The translations under genes and the position numbers were made by a program. This document shows, piece after piece, positions 52,309 to 61,923 of a stretch of 64,000 nt of DNA (positions are counted from its first letter, which is position 1; each line of letters opens with the position of its first letter). The notes under the pieces are model-generated. The model saw nothing but the letters and a program-made list of their open reading frames with translations. It did not search any database and was not told where the DNA came from. The stretch covers positions 4,803,001 through 4,867,000 of the forward strand of contig NZ_CP068230.1 of the NCBI RefSeq assembly GCF_009183365.2. The letters are read 5' to 3'. The DNA comes from Shewanella algae. Lineage in GTDB: Bacteria; Pseudomonadota; Gammaproteobacteria; Enterobacterales; Shewanellaceae.

Positions 52309-52800
52309 TTAACTTCCTTGCTTTTTGACTCGGGCAACCAAAGCCTTGGCAACATCCGGATGAACAAACTGGCTGACATCGCCGCCATGCAGCGCGACCT
52401 CTTTAACCAGGGTAGATGAAATAAACGAGTTTTCTTCCGCCGGAGTCAAAAAGACACTCTCCAGTTCTGGGTGGAGCCGACGATTCATATTGGCTAATTG
52501 AAACTCATATTCGAAATCAGAAACCGCGCGCAGCCCACGAACCAGTACATTGGCGCCTTGTTCTTTGGCAAAATCTACCAGTAGCCCGGTAAAACCAACC
52601 ACCTCCACATTATCCAGGTGCGCAGTCACCTCATTTAGCATGGCGACCCTTTCTTCCAGAGTGAAGCAAGGCTGCTTGGATGGACTGGCTGCCACGCCTA
52701 TCACCAAGTGAGAAAACAGTGCCGCGGCACGTTGAATAAGATCCGCATGACCATTGGTAACGGGATCAAAAGTTCCGGGATAGATGGCGCGTGTGAGCAT
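52309..52800 (-). CDS. coaD: phosphopantetheine adenylyltransferase
   Basis: The 163-residue enzyme makes dephospho-CoA from 4'-phosphopantetheine and ATP. The motifs AIYPGTFDPVTNGHADLI (with the TxxH-like nucleotide site) and SSTLVKEVALHGGDVSQFV are complete. Length fits E. coli CoaD (159). It lies 5 bp upstream of the Wzi-like gene on the same strand and next to the LPS core block, a neighbourhood also known from enterobacteria. Confidence 0.97.
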   Translation of the reverse strand: MLTRAIYPGTFDPVTNGHADLIQRAAALFSHLVIGVAASPSKQPCFTLEERVAMLNEVTAHLDNVEVVGFTGLLVDFAKEQGANVLVRGLRAVSDFEYEFQLANMNRRLHPELESVFLTPAEENSFISSTLVKEVALHGGDVSQFVHPDVAKALVARVKKQGS

Positions 52801-53564
52801 AAGGATACCGACGTAATATTACTCGAATACAGAGGCCAGATCCTAACCGCTCGCACTGTGTTTGTGAATACGTATTAGGCGTCCACATAACGGCTTACGG
52901 CTCAAGCCAACCCCAGTCAATCCTCTACGACCTGAGATCTACCCAACTTTTGTGCTTGGTAACGTCCTTGTGGCCTTCTCTTTTGTAGAGAGTGGCTTGC
53001 ACAGCATTGGCGTTCAAGGCATCTGACTGAAAGCCTGCCTAAGTCGGATAACGCAGAGAACCGGTTGCTGTGAAAGCCAGAGTGCCACGAGGACTTGTTC
53101 GCACCTTCCCTAAGGCTTCCATACACTGAAATCCTTTATGACTACATAAAATTGAGAGTGATGTAACGAGCGGAATACTGAAATATAAGCCACTGAACCT
53201 ATGACTTATTATTCATGAAAGTACGAATAAGTCCTCGATGCTTCCTACGTGTACTACATCAAATAACGCCGAAATCCACTATAGATATAATTAACCCGGA
53301 ATAGCATTCGGCCATGGAGAATAATAAAAAGTATTTTACCATGACAGAAAGCATTGAAACCCAACCAACAATTACAGTATCCACGCCCTTAAAAACAAGA
53401 TAAAAACCAAACCAAAAAAACAACAAATAGAAAACATTAAGAATAAAAAGGCAACATCATTATCTTATTAAAAACACCAAGACTTTATTCCAGATATAAA
53501 TTTTGAATTAGTTGTCTTGGCTAACTAAAATGCCGTCTTCAGCAATATGTTTGGGTCAGGTCTG
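52801..53564. other. long intergenic region with repeat mosaic and AT-rich leader
   Basis: No gene is supported. From 52963 to 53115 there is a rearranged relative of the 1381-1469 repeat. At 53213-53228 the fragment CGAATAAGTCCTCG, an end piece of the same element, appears again. From about 53270 to 53540 the DNA is strongly AT-rich with A-runs, typical of H-NS-bound leader DNA of LPS clusters. No JUMPstart sequence was seen. The coaD promoter must lie near 52801-52860. Confidence 0.55.
52963..53115. repeat. MITE-like repeat, copy B (rearranged)
   Basis: On the minus strand, CTTAGGGAAGGTGCGAACAAG (ending at 53115) starts the element; on the same strand the block CCTTGAACGCCAATGCTGTG follows after about 65 bp and runs on to GGCCACAAGGAC. 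The second block matches the interior of copy A, and the first block is the copy A right end in the opposite relative orientation. So copy B retains an interior segment that copy A lacks. Confidence 0.65.
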
Positions 53565-54780
53565 ATGAGTAAGTTAAGAGTAGCACTTCTGGTTGATGAG
53601 TATTTTGGTGGAGCCAAAACAAAGTTTGGGGGATATGGTTTTCTTGCCCGTCATTTGGTTGCCAAATATCTGCCCGGCGACGATATTGATGTCGAAGTGC
53701 TGCTTAAAAAAGACTGTGGTAAAGTCAGGCTCATTCCCAAATGCCATATGATAGACGGTATCAAAGTCTATAAATTAGCCGCCAGGGCTTTCGATTTTAT
53801 TAACTATTTGTTCTTGAAAAAAAAGCAATATGATGTCTTCCTGTCTATTGAAATGACGACTCACTCATATCGTATATTCAGCAAGGCCCCTGGTAAAAAC
53901 AAGAAGTTGCTGTTTTGGATTCAGGATCCACGTCCCACTTATGAATGGGATGAAATAAATACCGTCAAGCTGTTTCCAGAACCCTGCTATTGGGATCAAC
54001 AAGTCTATGATTTTGTACATCAATACGCTAAGACGGGCAATATTCGTTTTATCAGTCAGGCCAGATGTTTAGACCAAAAAGCCAAAGACTTGTATCGCCT
54101 GCCAGCCGATACCGAGATTCAGTATCTGCCCAACCCTATTGAAATAGATGAAAATTTCGACCCGGATTATCATCAAAAACAAGACAATATTTTGTTCCTT
54201 GGCCGAATAGAATCAGTAAAACGCGGGTTGGTTGTTTGCCGAAATTGCCCGAGCCATGCCACAGTACCAATTCTACATGTTGGGGCAGGCACATAGACAG
54301 GCCGATGAGAACAACGCCGTGATGGCCAAGTATCAAGACATACCCAACCTGCACTTTGTCGGTCACGTTGAAGGCGAGCGTAAAAATCAGCTGCTGAAAG
54401 ATGCCAAGCTGCTGGTCAATACCTCTATTCATGAAGCCTTGCCCGTGTCATTTCTCGAGGCCTTGTCATACGGAACCTTATTGGTCAGTTGTCAAAACCC
54501 GGATGAATTGACCAGTCGCTTCGGCATTTATACCGGCAAAGTTTTGGGGGATGGCTTCGACAAATTGCCGCTATTCATCGAAGGGATTGAGCAGTTGCTG
54601 CAGAATGAAGCCAAACGCCAGACTCTGGCCAAGGAAGCCATTGCCTACATCAAAAAGGTGCACCATCTGGACAAGTTCAAGCAAGATATGTCCAAAGAGA
54701 TACGGGCACTTAAGTCCCAAAGCCGGCAAGTGCAAAGTCCGCATGCAACTGGCTCAGCCTGGCCTCGCACAGTACAATAA
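53565..54780 (+). pseudogene. GT4 glycosyltransferase interrupted by a one-base frameshift
   Basis: Frame one encodes MSKLRVALLVDEYFGGAKTK through LFLGRIESVKRG and then becomes nonsense. Frame two continues exactly there with LFAEIARAMPQYQFYMLGQA and HEALPVSFLEALSYG, the GT4 donor-binding region with its conserved Glu. Dropping one G from the GGG at 54225-54227 restores ESVKRGWLFAEIARAMPQ. The intact protein would be about 405 residues, a GT-B enzyme of LPS core or capsule synthesis. The break may be a genuine knock-out, a switchable site or a sequencing error. Both halves are otherwise free of defects, which favours a recent event or error. Confidence 0.85.
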
Positions 54781-54804
54781 GGTTTTTATCCTATTGGGGC
54801 AGAG

Positions 54805-55179
54805 ATGAAACGACTCATAGTCGACCTTGACGGCACCCTCACTCAAGGTGACAGCAAGGATTACAGCGCGGTGTCACCGCGCTTGGATGTGATAGCCAAA
54901 TTGCGTGAATATCAGGCGCAGGGGTTTGACATTGTTATCTCCACCGCTCGCAATATGCGCACCTTTGAGGGGAATGTTGGCAAGATCAATATTCATACCC
55001 TGCCGGTGATCACCGCTTGGCTCGATAAGCACCAGGTTCCCTACGATGAAATTCTGGTGGGTAAGCCTTGGTGTGGTCATGAGGGTTTCCATATTGATGA
55101 CCGGGCGATAAGACCATCAGAATTTGCCAAGTTGAGCCGGGAGCAGATAGAAGAGTTACTGGCGGACGACAAAGCATAG
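54805..55179 (+). CDS. HAD-family phosphatase, capsule/LPS biosynthesis type
   Basis: The 124-residue minimal HAD protein has motif I LIVDLDGTLTQGD (nucleophile Asp), motif II in DIVISTARNMRTF, a Lys in VGKPWCGHEGFHIDDRAI and the acidic motif IV DD. It lacks a cap domain. Similar small phosphatases lie in capsule and LPS loci next to nucleotidyltransferases, where they remove the phosphate from a sugar or small-molecule phosphate. It starts 24 bp after the broken GT4 and 8 bp before the next gene. Confidence 0.88.
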   Translation: MKRLIVDLDGTLTQGDSKDYSAVSPRLDVIAKLREYQAQGFDIVISTARNMRTFEGNVGKINIHTLPVITAWLDKHQVPYDEILVGKPWCGHEGFHIDDRAIRPSEFAKLSREQIEELLADDKA

Positions 55180-55187
55180 GGCCAAGC

Positions 55188-56771
55188 ATGTATCTGATAA
55201 CTTCTGCAGCACTCGTGGCATCTGAACTCCAGTCTGAATTCGGGCCACTGCCGCCCTGTTTTTTACCGGTAGGCAATAAACGGCTGTTTCACCATCAACT
55301 GGCCCTGCTTCCCGAGGGAGCGAGAGTGGTGATGACACTGCCAGAGGGTTTTATTCCAGGACCCTATGATACCCAGACATTGGCAGAAAAGCAGGTAGAA
55401 CTCCTGTACCTGCCGACTCACTTGAGTCTGGGGGAGTCGATAGTCTATGCCCTCAATCTGCTGGAATTTGCCACGACCGAACCCTTGTATGTGCTGCATG
55501 GAGACACCTTGTTCGATGCCCTGCCACAGACCCCGGATCTGCTCGGCCTGAGCCAAGTTGAAGACAACTATGATTGGGCCGAATTCAATCCGGATACCGG
55601 CATGCTCAATAAACACCATAGTGATCAGCCACCATCCAGTGAATTGATCGCCAATGGTTTTTTCAGTTTTTCTGCACCAAGAGCCCTGATCCGCCATATC
55701 ACCCAATGCAAGTGGGACTTTATCGCCGGACTCAACGGCTATATTGCCGAAAAAGGCCTCACCCCCGAGCGCTTCGAGCATTGGTATGACTTCGGCCACA
55801 GTCATACTTACTATCAGTCCAAGAGCCGAATGACCACCCAGAGAGCCTTCAATGAGATGTCGATTCAGGGACAGGTGGTCAGTAAATACAGCCACAAAAA
55901 GCGTAAACTGGCTGCCGAGGCCAACTGGTACACTGAGCTGCCAGGGCCGCTGCGCAGTTATATTCCACAATTACTCGGCACCCAGGAAACCACTGAATCC
56001 TTTGGCTACAGCATAGAATACCTGCATCTGACGGCGCTCAACGAGCTGTACGTCTTCAGCCAACTGCCGGCGTTTGCCTGGCGTAAAATACTCAGAGCCT
56101 GCAGCCAGTTTATCAAGGATGCAGCCAGTCAAAAGGCGCAACCCAAGCCGACCCTGGATGGCTTGTTTATGGCCAAGACCCGCTCACGCCTCAAGGAGTT
56201 TGCCAAGCAAACGCCGCTGGATCTCCACCAACCCATCGTTTTTAACGGCCAACTCAGGCCCAGCATCTATCAACTGGCCGAAGCGACTCAGGCGCAACTT
56301 CCTGGTGACAGTGGTCAACTCAATGTGCTGCACGGTGATTTTTGCTTCAGTAATATTCTCTACGACTTTCGCACCTGTAATATCAAGGTGATAGATCCTC
56401 GCGGCATAGACGGCGACGAGCAGCAAACCATATATGGCAACAGCCTCTACGACATCGCCAAACTGGCCCATTCTGTGATGGGACTGTACGACTCCATTAT
56501 CGCCGGCTACTTTCGGACGCAGCTCGACGGTCAAGCGCTCAACTTCGATATTGCGGTGACAGAGAGACGGGAACAGATCATGGCCGACTTCACCCAACTG
56601 ATGGCCAGTGAATTCGGTGTCAGCGAAAGCCAACTCTACGCCATGCAGATCCAGCTATTTCTGTCCATGCTGCCACTGCACAATGACAGACCCGACAGAC
56701 AATTGGGCTTTATCGGCAATGCCTATCGCCTGTATGATCGCCTGCAAAGCTGCACAGGAGCCCAATTATGA
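55188..56771 (+). CDS. nucleotidyltransferase-like domain fused to a small-molecule kinase domain
   Basis: The 527-residue protein has an N-terminal half (about 1-230) with the fold of NDP-sugar pyrophosphorylases: FLPVGNKRLFHHQLALL and LYVLHGDTLFDAL. The glycine-rich GGxGTR loop is replaced by ITSAALVASELQSEFG, so catalysis there is doubtful. The C-terminal half (about 240-527) is an APH/choline-kinase-like fold with the catalytic loop LNVLHGDFCFSNILYD and metal motif VIDPRGIDGDE. It likely phosphorylates a small alcohol or sugar. Overlaps the next nucleotidyltransferase by 4 bp. Substrate unknown. Confidence 0.8.
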   Translation: MYLITSAALVASELQSEFGPLPPCFLPVGNKRLFHHQLALLPEGARVVMTLPEGFIPGPYDTQTLAEKQVELLYLPTHLSLGESIVYALNLLEFATTEPLYVLHGDTLFDALPQTPDLLGLSQVEDNYDWAEFNPDTGMLNKHHSDQPPSSELIANGFFSFSAPRALIRHITQCKWDFIAGLNGYIAEKGLTPERFEHWYDFGHSHTYYQSKSRMTTQRAFNEMSIQGQVVSKYSHKKRKLAAEANWYTELPGPLRSYIPQLLGTQETTESFGYSIEYLHLTALNELYVFSQLPAFAWRKILRACSQFIKDAASQKAQPKPTLDGLFMAKTRSRLKEFAKQTPLDLHQPIVFNGQLRPSIYQLAEATQAQLPGDSGQLNVLHGDFCFSNILYDFRTCNIKVIDPRGIDGDEQQTIYGNSLYDIAKLAHSVMGLYDSIIAGYFRTQLDGQALNFDIAVTERREQIMADFTQLMASEFGVSESQLYAMQIQLFLSMLPLHNDRPDRQLGFIGNAYRLYDRLQSCTGAQL

Positions 56772-57493
56772 TAGTCATCCCCATGGCCGGACTCAGTTCC
56801 CGTTTCTTCAAAGCTGGCTACCAGGAACCCAAGTATATGCTGCCGGCCCATGGCAAGCCTCTATTTGACCATGCGCTGCTAAGTTTCAGCCGCTATTTTG
56901 CGACCATGCCGTTTCTATTTATCGTGCGCGATGTCTATAACACTCCGGAGTTTGTTGAAAAGCGCTGCCGGCAACTGGGGATCAAGGATTACCGTATCGT
57001 CTCGCTCACGGAAGCGACTCGAGGACAGGCCGAAACCGTCTATTTGGGGTTAACGGATGTCGACCCGCAAACCCCGCTGACCATCTTCAATATCGATACT
57101 TTCCGCCCGGGCTTTAGCTTTCCTGCCATCACAGAGCATTGCGACGGCTATCTTGAAGTGTTCAAGGGTGAAGGCAGTAACTGGTCATACGCCAAACCTG
57201 CCGCTGTAGATTCGACGCTCGTCGTTGAAACCGCAGAAAAAAGGCCGATTTCCGATCTGTGCAGTACAGGTCTGTACTACTTTCGCCATGCCGCCGATTT
57301 TTGCACAGCCTATACCCAGGAGGCCGCCAAGCCCGCCAGCGAGTGGCAAAAGCAGGAGCTGTATATAGCGCCTTTATACAACTACCTGATAAGTCAGGGT
57401 AAGCAGATCCATTACCATCTGATTGAACGCGATGAAGTGATTTTTTGTGGTGTTCCTGAAGAATATCTATCCCTGCTGGCACAAGCCGATTAG
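56768..57493 (+). CDS. nucleotidyltransferase (NDP-sugar or CDP-alcohol type)
   Basis: The 241-residue protein starts IVIPMAGLSSRFFKAGYQEP, a complete nucleotide-binding loop with AGxSSRF, followed by PKYMLPAHGKPLFDHALL and FNIDTFRPGF at the metal site. The late segment FCGVPEEY is also typical. It should activate the product of the kinase encoded just upstream with a nucleotide. It starts inside the stop codon of that gene, so the two work together. Confidence 0.88.
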   Translation: MIVIPMAGLSSRFFKAGYQEPKYMLPAHGKPLFDHALLSFSRYFATMPFLFIVRDVYNTPEFVEKRCRQLGIKDYRIVSLTEATRGQAETVYLGLTDVDPQTPLTIFNIDTFRPGFSFPAITEHCDGYLEVFKGEGSNWSYAKPAAVDSTLVVETAEKRPISDLCSTGLYYFRHAADFCTAYTQEAAKPASEWQKQELYIAPLYNYLISQGKQIHYHLIERDEVIFCGVPEEYLSLLAQAD

Positions 57494-57529
57494 CCAGGCC
57501 CCTTTCGACGACAATTCAGACGCTTAATT

Positions 57530-58492
57530 ATGGCAATCAATTTCAGCGATATCACAGTGGTAGTGCAAGGCCCGGTTCAAAGCTACCAGGAAAGAGCCCA
57601 GGAAACAGGCATTACCCATAAGTGTTTGCAAAGCATCAGAGAGCACCTGCCCGGTGCCAAGATTATTCTCTCCACCTGGGAGGGGCAGGATTGCAGTGGG
57701 CTGGAGCCGGATCTGCTGCTGCTCAATCAGGACCCAGGTGGCAACATAGTGGCCTATGATGCCGCCGGCAAACCGCAAAAACTCAACTTCAACCGCCAAA
57801 TTGTCTCCTCCGCCGAAGGACTCAAACGGGTAAAAACCCGCTATGCCGTCAAACTGCGCTCGGACAATTTCCTGACCGGCAAGGGTTTTGTGGCAGCCCA
57901 GGGCAAGTATCCCGTCCGCAATGCCGCCGACAGCTATTTCCAGGAAAGAGTCGTAGTCAATACCAGCTACTTTCGGCGTTATGCCGAAGGGCAGAGAGTC
58001 GTCAGGCACCCGAGTGACTTTTTCCACTTTGGGCTCAAGGAAGATCTGTTGAAGATATGGGACCTGCCACTGTTTGCCGATCTCGAATACGACCCTTCGA
58101 GAAGCGGTCAGGCGCAATATCATGGCGCCCCTTTGACCTGCCCCCATGCAGAGCAGATTTATTGTGATATCTGGCTGAGACGCCTGGATCCAGCATGGCC
58201 CAAGCTGGAGCACAGGCACCATTTTGATGCCGCTATGGATGAGCAGTGGGATAGATTTATGGCTTCCAATCTACTGGTGCTGGAGCCTGAGCAGATTGGG
58301 CTTGGTCTGATAAAGCGCTTTATCCCCAAGAGCAAGCGCCCCAACGAGATGAGTCATCTCGACTGGCAACTGCTCTACCAGCACTATTGTGACCCTAAGT
58401 TTCCGGCTTCCAAACTGGCCCTGTTCAGTACTCTGGGATGGCGACGCATGCTGAAAATGCCTTTCAGCTACCTCAAGTTCAGACTCGGTTAA
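57530..58492 (+). CDS. WavE-family lipopolysaccharide synthesis protein
   Basis: The 320-residue protein opens ITVVVQGPVQSYQERAQETG and has VKLRSDNFLTG and EQIYCDIWLRR, the pattern of the WavE family of LPS core synthesis (first described in Vibrio cholerae). Members are putative transferases of the GT-A type. It follows the nucleotidyltransferase by 36 bp and ends this operon before a bidirectional terminator. It may use the nucleotide-activated group made by the two preceding enzymes. Confidence 0.88.
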   Translation: MAINFSDITVVVQGPVQSYQERAQETGITHKCLQSIREHLPGAKIILSTWEGQDCSGLEPDLLLLNQDPGGNIVAYDAAGKPQKLNFNRQIVSSAEGLKRVKTRYAVKLRSDNFLTGKGFVAAQGKYPVRNAADSYFQERVVVNTSYFRRYAEGQRVVRHPSDFFHFGLKEDLLKIWDLPLFADLEYDPSRSGQAQYHGAPLTCPHAEQIYCDIWLRRLDPAWPKLEHRHHFDAAMDEQWDRFMASNLLVLEPEQIGLGLIKRFIPKSKRPNEMSHLDWQLLYQHYCDPKFPASKLALFSTLGWRRMLKMPFSYLKFRLG

Positions 58493-58557
58493 CGGGTTCC
58501 GGCAAATAGCCCTTGCACGCCAGAGAGCAGGCCGGGTTCGTTCGTACAATCCTAAAT

Positions 58558-58583
58558 AAAAAGGGCCGAATCAGCCCTTTTTT
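58558..58583. terminator. bidirectional terminator in the LPS cluster
   Basis: AAAAAGGGC, loop CGAATCA, GCCCTTTTTT, between the wavE-like gene and the convergent GT4 gene. A- and T-runs flank both sides of the stem. Confidence 0.9.
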
Positions 58584-58591
58584 AATCTTTG

Positions 58592-59701
58592 TTACTCTGA
58601 GTCCGGCCCGTTGAGTAATGCCAGATATTGCTCAGCAACCCGCTTGGCACCCACCTGCTGCAGTATCTCGGCCGTAGCACAGTCCGGATAATCATTCAGC
58701 GCCGCATCCATGGCCTTGGCCAGCGCAGCAGGTTCCCTACGGGGTACCAGATAACGGCTAAACTCCCCGGTTAAGATCTCTTTCGGGCCATGACGGCAAT
58801 CGCTGCTCACCACAGGGGTTCCCACAGCCAGTGATTCTATCAATACCGTTGGCAAGCCTTCATAGTCGGAACTGAGCACCAACAGACGGGCATTTTTGAT
58901 CCAGGGGTAGGGGTTGGTCTGGAATCCCGGGATGATCACCCTGTCACTGACCCCAAACTTATGCGCCGCCTTGAGTGCCTTCTTCTTGTTGTTACACAAC
59001 AATACCAATGGCATAGGGTTTTTCATCTGCTTCATGGCAGCAAAGAGCACATCGTGGCGTTTCTGCCGGGCAAAACGGCCGACATGGATCATATAATCCC
59101 CTGTCGGCATATCTGCTGGCACTTGTTGTGACAAGGCCTGGATCTTGTCCAGCTCAAACGGATTGTAAATAGTCTGCACCGAAGCGGGCTTGATCCGGCC
59201 CACTTCCGTTATCTCCCCGGCGATCCCTTTGGAAACCGTCACCAATTTCTGACCATTGAGCGCCTTCTTGGCCTTGAGCATACTCAGATAGGCAAATGGC
59301 CCCAACTTGCGCTGCCTTTGCAACTCCTCTTCAATCGAGTTGTGCACTATGCAGTAGAGTGGCGCCACACAGGCGCGAGTCATCAACAGGTTGGTCTTGT
59401 CCAGATTGGAGAGAAACAACTCGAATGTGCCATGTTGCTGCTGTAGTTGTTCAATCCAGCTCTGCACTCTGGCAACCGATGATTTCAGGCGCCAGAAACT
59501 GTCGATATTGCGCTCTTTGGCATCGAAACAGAAATGCACCGCCAGGGCGGCGGGCACTTCGTGGTGACAGTCGTTATGCAGCACCAGCAGATGAGGCTCG
59601 TGTCCCATCTGCTTCAAGGTTGTGGCCAGCGTCAGCATTACTTTTTCGGCGCCGCCACCGGCGAGACTGTCTATGGCAATGGCGATTCTTCTGCCTGTCA
59701 T
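58592..59701 (-). CDS. GT4 family glycosyltransferase, LPS core
   Basis: The 369-residue GT-B enzyme opens RIAIAIDSLAGGGAEKVMLT, a typical acceptor-side GT4 start, and has HVGRFARQKRHDVLFAAM and SSDYEGLPTVLIESLAVGTP, with the conserved Glu of the donor site. The donor sugar is unknown. It overlaps the preceding gene by 4 bp. Last gene of the heptosyltransferase-GT-GT4 operon. Confidence 0.93.
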   Translation of the reverse strand: MTGRRIAIAIDSLAGGGAEKVMLTLATTLKQMGHEPHLLVLHNDCHHEVPAALAVHFCFDAKERNIDSFWRLKSSVARVQSWIEQLQQQHGTFELFLSNLDKTNLLMTRACVAPLYCIVHNSIEEELQRQRKLGPFAYLSMLKAKKALNGQKLVTVSKGIAGEITEVGRIKPASVQTIYNPFELDKIQALSQQVPADMPTGDYMIHVGRFARQKRHDVLFAAMKQMKNPMPLVLLCNNKKKALKAAHKFGVSDRVIIPGFQTNPYPWIKNARLLVLSSDYEGLPTVLIESLAVGTPVVSSDCRHGPKEILTGEFSRYLVPRREPAALAKAMDAALNDYPDCATAEILQQVGAKRVAEQYLALLNGPDSE

Positions 59702-60780
59702 GCTTGATTCTCCAGCAACGCCTTAAGCGCATCTATAGTGAGCTGTAGCCCGTTCATGTCCGGTTCTGCGGCCATGGCTTGTTGCAACTTCTGCCCCATA
59801 TCCGGCGACAACAGGGCCTGTACTGCCGAACTCATCTGTTCGGCCTCGGCCTGCAGCACCAACCCCTTGTCTGAACAGACACGAATTCGCGCCGGCTGAT
59901 CTTTGGACACGGCAACGGCCAGGGTATTTTTACGCAGTGCTATGGCCTGCAGCAGGGTATCACCGCCACTGAGAACCGCCGCGCGCGAAGCCACCAGCAA
60001 ATTGATAAAGTCGGCATTGGCCAACGAGGAAATAGCTATGACACCGGGAGCCTGCGGTAAATCCTTGGGATAATTGGGGCCAAACACCATCACCACAGGG
60101 ATCCCCGAGGCTTGGTAACAAGCCTCGGCGGCGGCAAAGAAATAATCGGCTGCCAGCTTGTCATTGAGTTTATGGCCGCCGGAACCGGCGTTGAACAGCA
60201 AAAATTCGCCCTCATTCAAGCCATACTGTTGCAGCAAAGTCTGCTGCCGCGCTTCATCCGGCGGGGTAAATACAGGGCCGATACACACAGGTTCCGGCTT
60301 ACCAATTAGCTTTAGCTTGATACTTTCCCAGGCGCCGATAGGGCCGATAACAAACTCAGGCTGTACGACCAAGTGGCTGTCTGTGACCCTGGCGCGCCCT
60401 ACTTTCATACCCCGGCTGCGCTTGCGCTTGTGCTGACTGAAGAAGATCACCTTGGCGCCCAAGTTGTGGGCATGGCTCAGTTGTGACTTACGGCCAGAGG
60501 CGTCAAACAGCACCACATCGGGAGCAAACTCATCCATAATGCCATTGACTGCCTTGACCTCCTTGGTGGGCGTCCGGGCCAGCAAATCTGCCGGATAGGG
60601 GCAAGTCTTGGCGTAGGGAGCTTCCCGGCTGAGAACAAAGCGAATATCCGCCTGTGGCCAAACCCGCTTCACTTCATCGGCGATGATCAAGGAGCGCATA
60701 TACTCACCCATGCCTTCGGCAGAAGACACGGGCACAAACAAAAACTTTACTGCGGATTGGGCTGTCATAGGCTTATTCAT
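59698..60780 (-). CDS. MurG/GT28-like glycosyltransferase, LPS cluster
   Basis: The start MNKPMTAQSAVKFLFVP (60780) is chosen since the longer frame to 60834 overlaps the heptosyltransferase. The product is 360 residues, GT-B, with VSSAEGMGEYMRSLIIADEV near the N-terminus and FNAGSGGHKLNDKLA plus LSGGDTLLQAIALRK in the C-terminal donor region, the pattern of the MurG/GT28 side of GT-B enzymes. No strong ribosome site; coupled translation is likely. The sugar is unknown. Confidence 0.78.
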   Translation of the reverse strand: MNKPMTAQSAVKFLFVPVSSAEGMGEYMRSLIIADEVKRVWPQADIRFVLSREAPYAKTCPYPADLLARTPTKEVKAVNGIMDEFAPDVVLFDASGRKSQLSHAHNLGAKVIFFSQHKRKRSRGMKVGRARVTDSHLVVQPEFVIGPIGAWESIKLKLIGKPEPVCIGPVFTPPDEARQQTLLQQYGLNEGEFLLFNAGSGGHKLNDKLAADYFFAAAEACYQASGIPVVMVFGPNYPKDLPQAPGVIAISSLANADFINLLVASRAAVLSGGDTLLQAIALRKNTLAVAVSKDQPARIRVCSDKGLVLQAEAEQMSSAVQALLSPDMGQKLQQAMAAEPDMNGLQLTIDALKALLENQA

Positions 60781-60791
60781 AGACTGATACT

Positions 60792-61838
60792 TCAAAGACG
60801 AAAGTCGGCGGCCACGCGATCGAACATGCTGCACACCTGCTCCACAGAGATCAACTCCATCAGATGTTCACCTTTGGCTCGTGTGCCCCAAGGAACCTGA
60901 TGGCCCGGGAACTGCTGCGCTATCGCTTGCTCATAGGCACTCACCACATATTCCTTCCAAGTGTATGGCCCGGTGCGCCCGGGGTTGGAATGGGCATAGA
61001 GACCGATAACCGGCGTCGCTTGGGTCACCGCCATATGCGCCGGACCAGTATCCGGAGCCAACACCAGGCTGGCCCGCTCCAGAATAGCCAGCAACTGCAC
61101 CAGAGATGTTTTGCCAATCAAGTTAGTTGGCGGCTGCTGACACTGGGCGCTGATGTCCTCAGCCAGCTGTTTTTCCAATGCACTTGGGCCACCGCAGAGC
61201 AACACCTTGAACCCGCGTTCAAACGCATGGTTGGCCACGGCGGCATACCGCTCCGGCAACCAGTTGCGTTCGGCCTTACTCGCCGCCGGGCAGATGATAA
61301 AAGTCTTGTCATCATCAGCGACCCACTGACGAGCAAACGCCTTGTCCTCTTCCGGCAGCGGGATATGCCAGCTGGGGCTCAAATCTGTTACTCCCAATTT
61401 GGCGGCAAAACCCATAAAACCTTCCAGCACGTGTGGCGTTGCCAGCGGAGCCACCTGTTCATTGGTCACCAGCCATTGCCCTTCTTTGGCTCTGGCCCGG
61501 TCAAAACCTATGCGCACCTTGGCGGGGATCATCAATGAGGCTATGGTAGCCCGCAGCGCCACCTGCATGTGCAACAGCACATCGAAGCGACGTCCCTTGA
61601 GCGCCCGCCGCAGATTGAGATAACTCTTCCAGCCTTGGCCTTTGTCGAACACCACAAACTCAACTCCGGGCAGGTGCTTGAGCAACTGATATTCTATCTT
61701 GCCTATCACCCAGGTGATGGCCAGTTGCGGGTACTGGCGCTGAATCGCCTGCACCATGGCTACGGCATGACAAACATCACCAATCGCCGACAGGCGCAGC
61801 AAACAGAGAGATTGAATTTTCGCGGGGTCAAGGCTCAT
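60792..61838 (-). CDS. GT9 family heptosyltransferase
   Basis: The 348-residue protein opens CLLRLSAIGDVCHAVAMVQA, the ADP-heptose:LPS heptosyltransferase start, and has VLAPDTGPAHMAVTQATPVI, the GT9 donor-binding motif. It adds a heptose to the inner core at the cytoplasmic face. Its closest type is WaaC-like, given its place next to kdkA and waaA, but WaaF or WaaQ type cannot be excluded. First gene of the minus-strand operon, divergent from kdkA by 85 bp. Confidence 0.93.
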   Translation of the reverse strand: MSLDPAKIQSLCLLRLSAIGDVCHAVAMVQAIQRQYPQLAITWVIGKIEYQLLKHLPGVEFVVFDKGQGWKSYLNLRRALKGRRFDVLLHMQVALRATIASLMIPAKVRIGFDRARAKEGQWLVTNEQVAPLATPHVLEGFMGFAAKLGVTDLSPSWHIPLPEEDKAFARQWVADDDKTFIICPAASKAERNWLPERYAAVANHAFERGFKVLLCGGPSALEKQLAEDISAQCQQPPTNLIGKTSLVQLLAILERASLVLAPDTGPAHMAVTQATPVIGLYAHSNPGRTGPYTWKEYVVSAYEQAIAQQFPGHQVPWGTRAKGEHLMELISVEQVCSMFDRVAADFRL

Positions 61839-61923
61839 GGACAGAATCGGCTTCTTGGGTGCAAACCCCAGATCTTAATGTAGAATAGACCCAGGTTCCA
61901 CGCTTATAACGAACAAATAGCCG

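Noticed and set aside
52917..53126. 69-residue minus-strand open frame (CCASHSLQKRRP)
   Set aside because: It is a translation of the repeated element; the same peptide is read from copy A at 1.4 kb. It has no ribosome site and no known fold.
53270..53564. JUMPstart/ops element before the LPS cluster
   Set aside because: GGCGGTAG was looked for and not seen in the leader; only AT-rich DNA is present.
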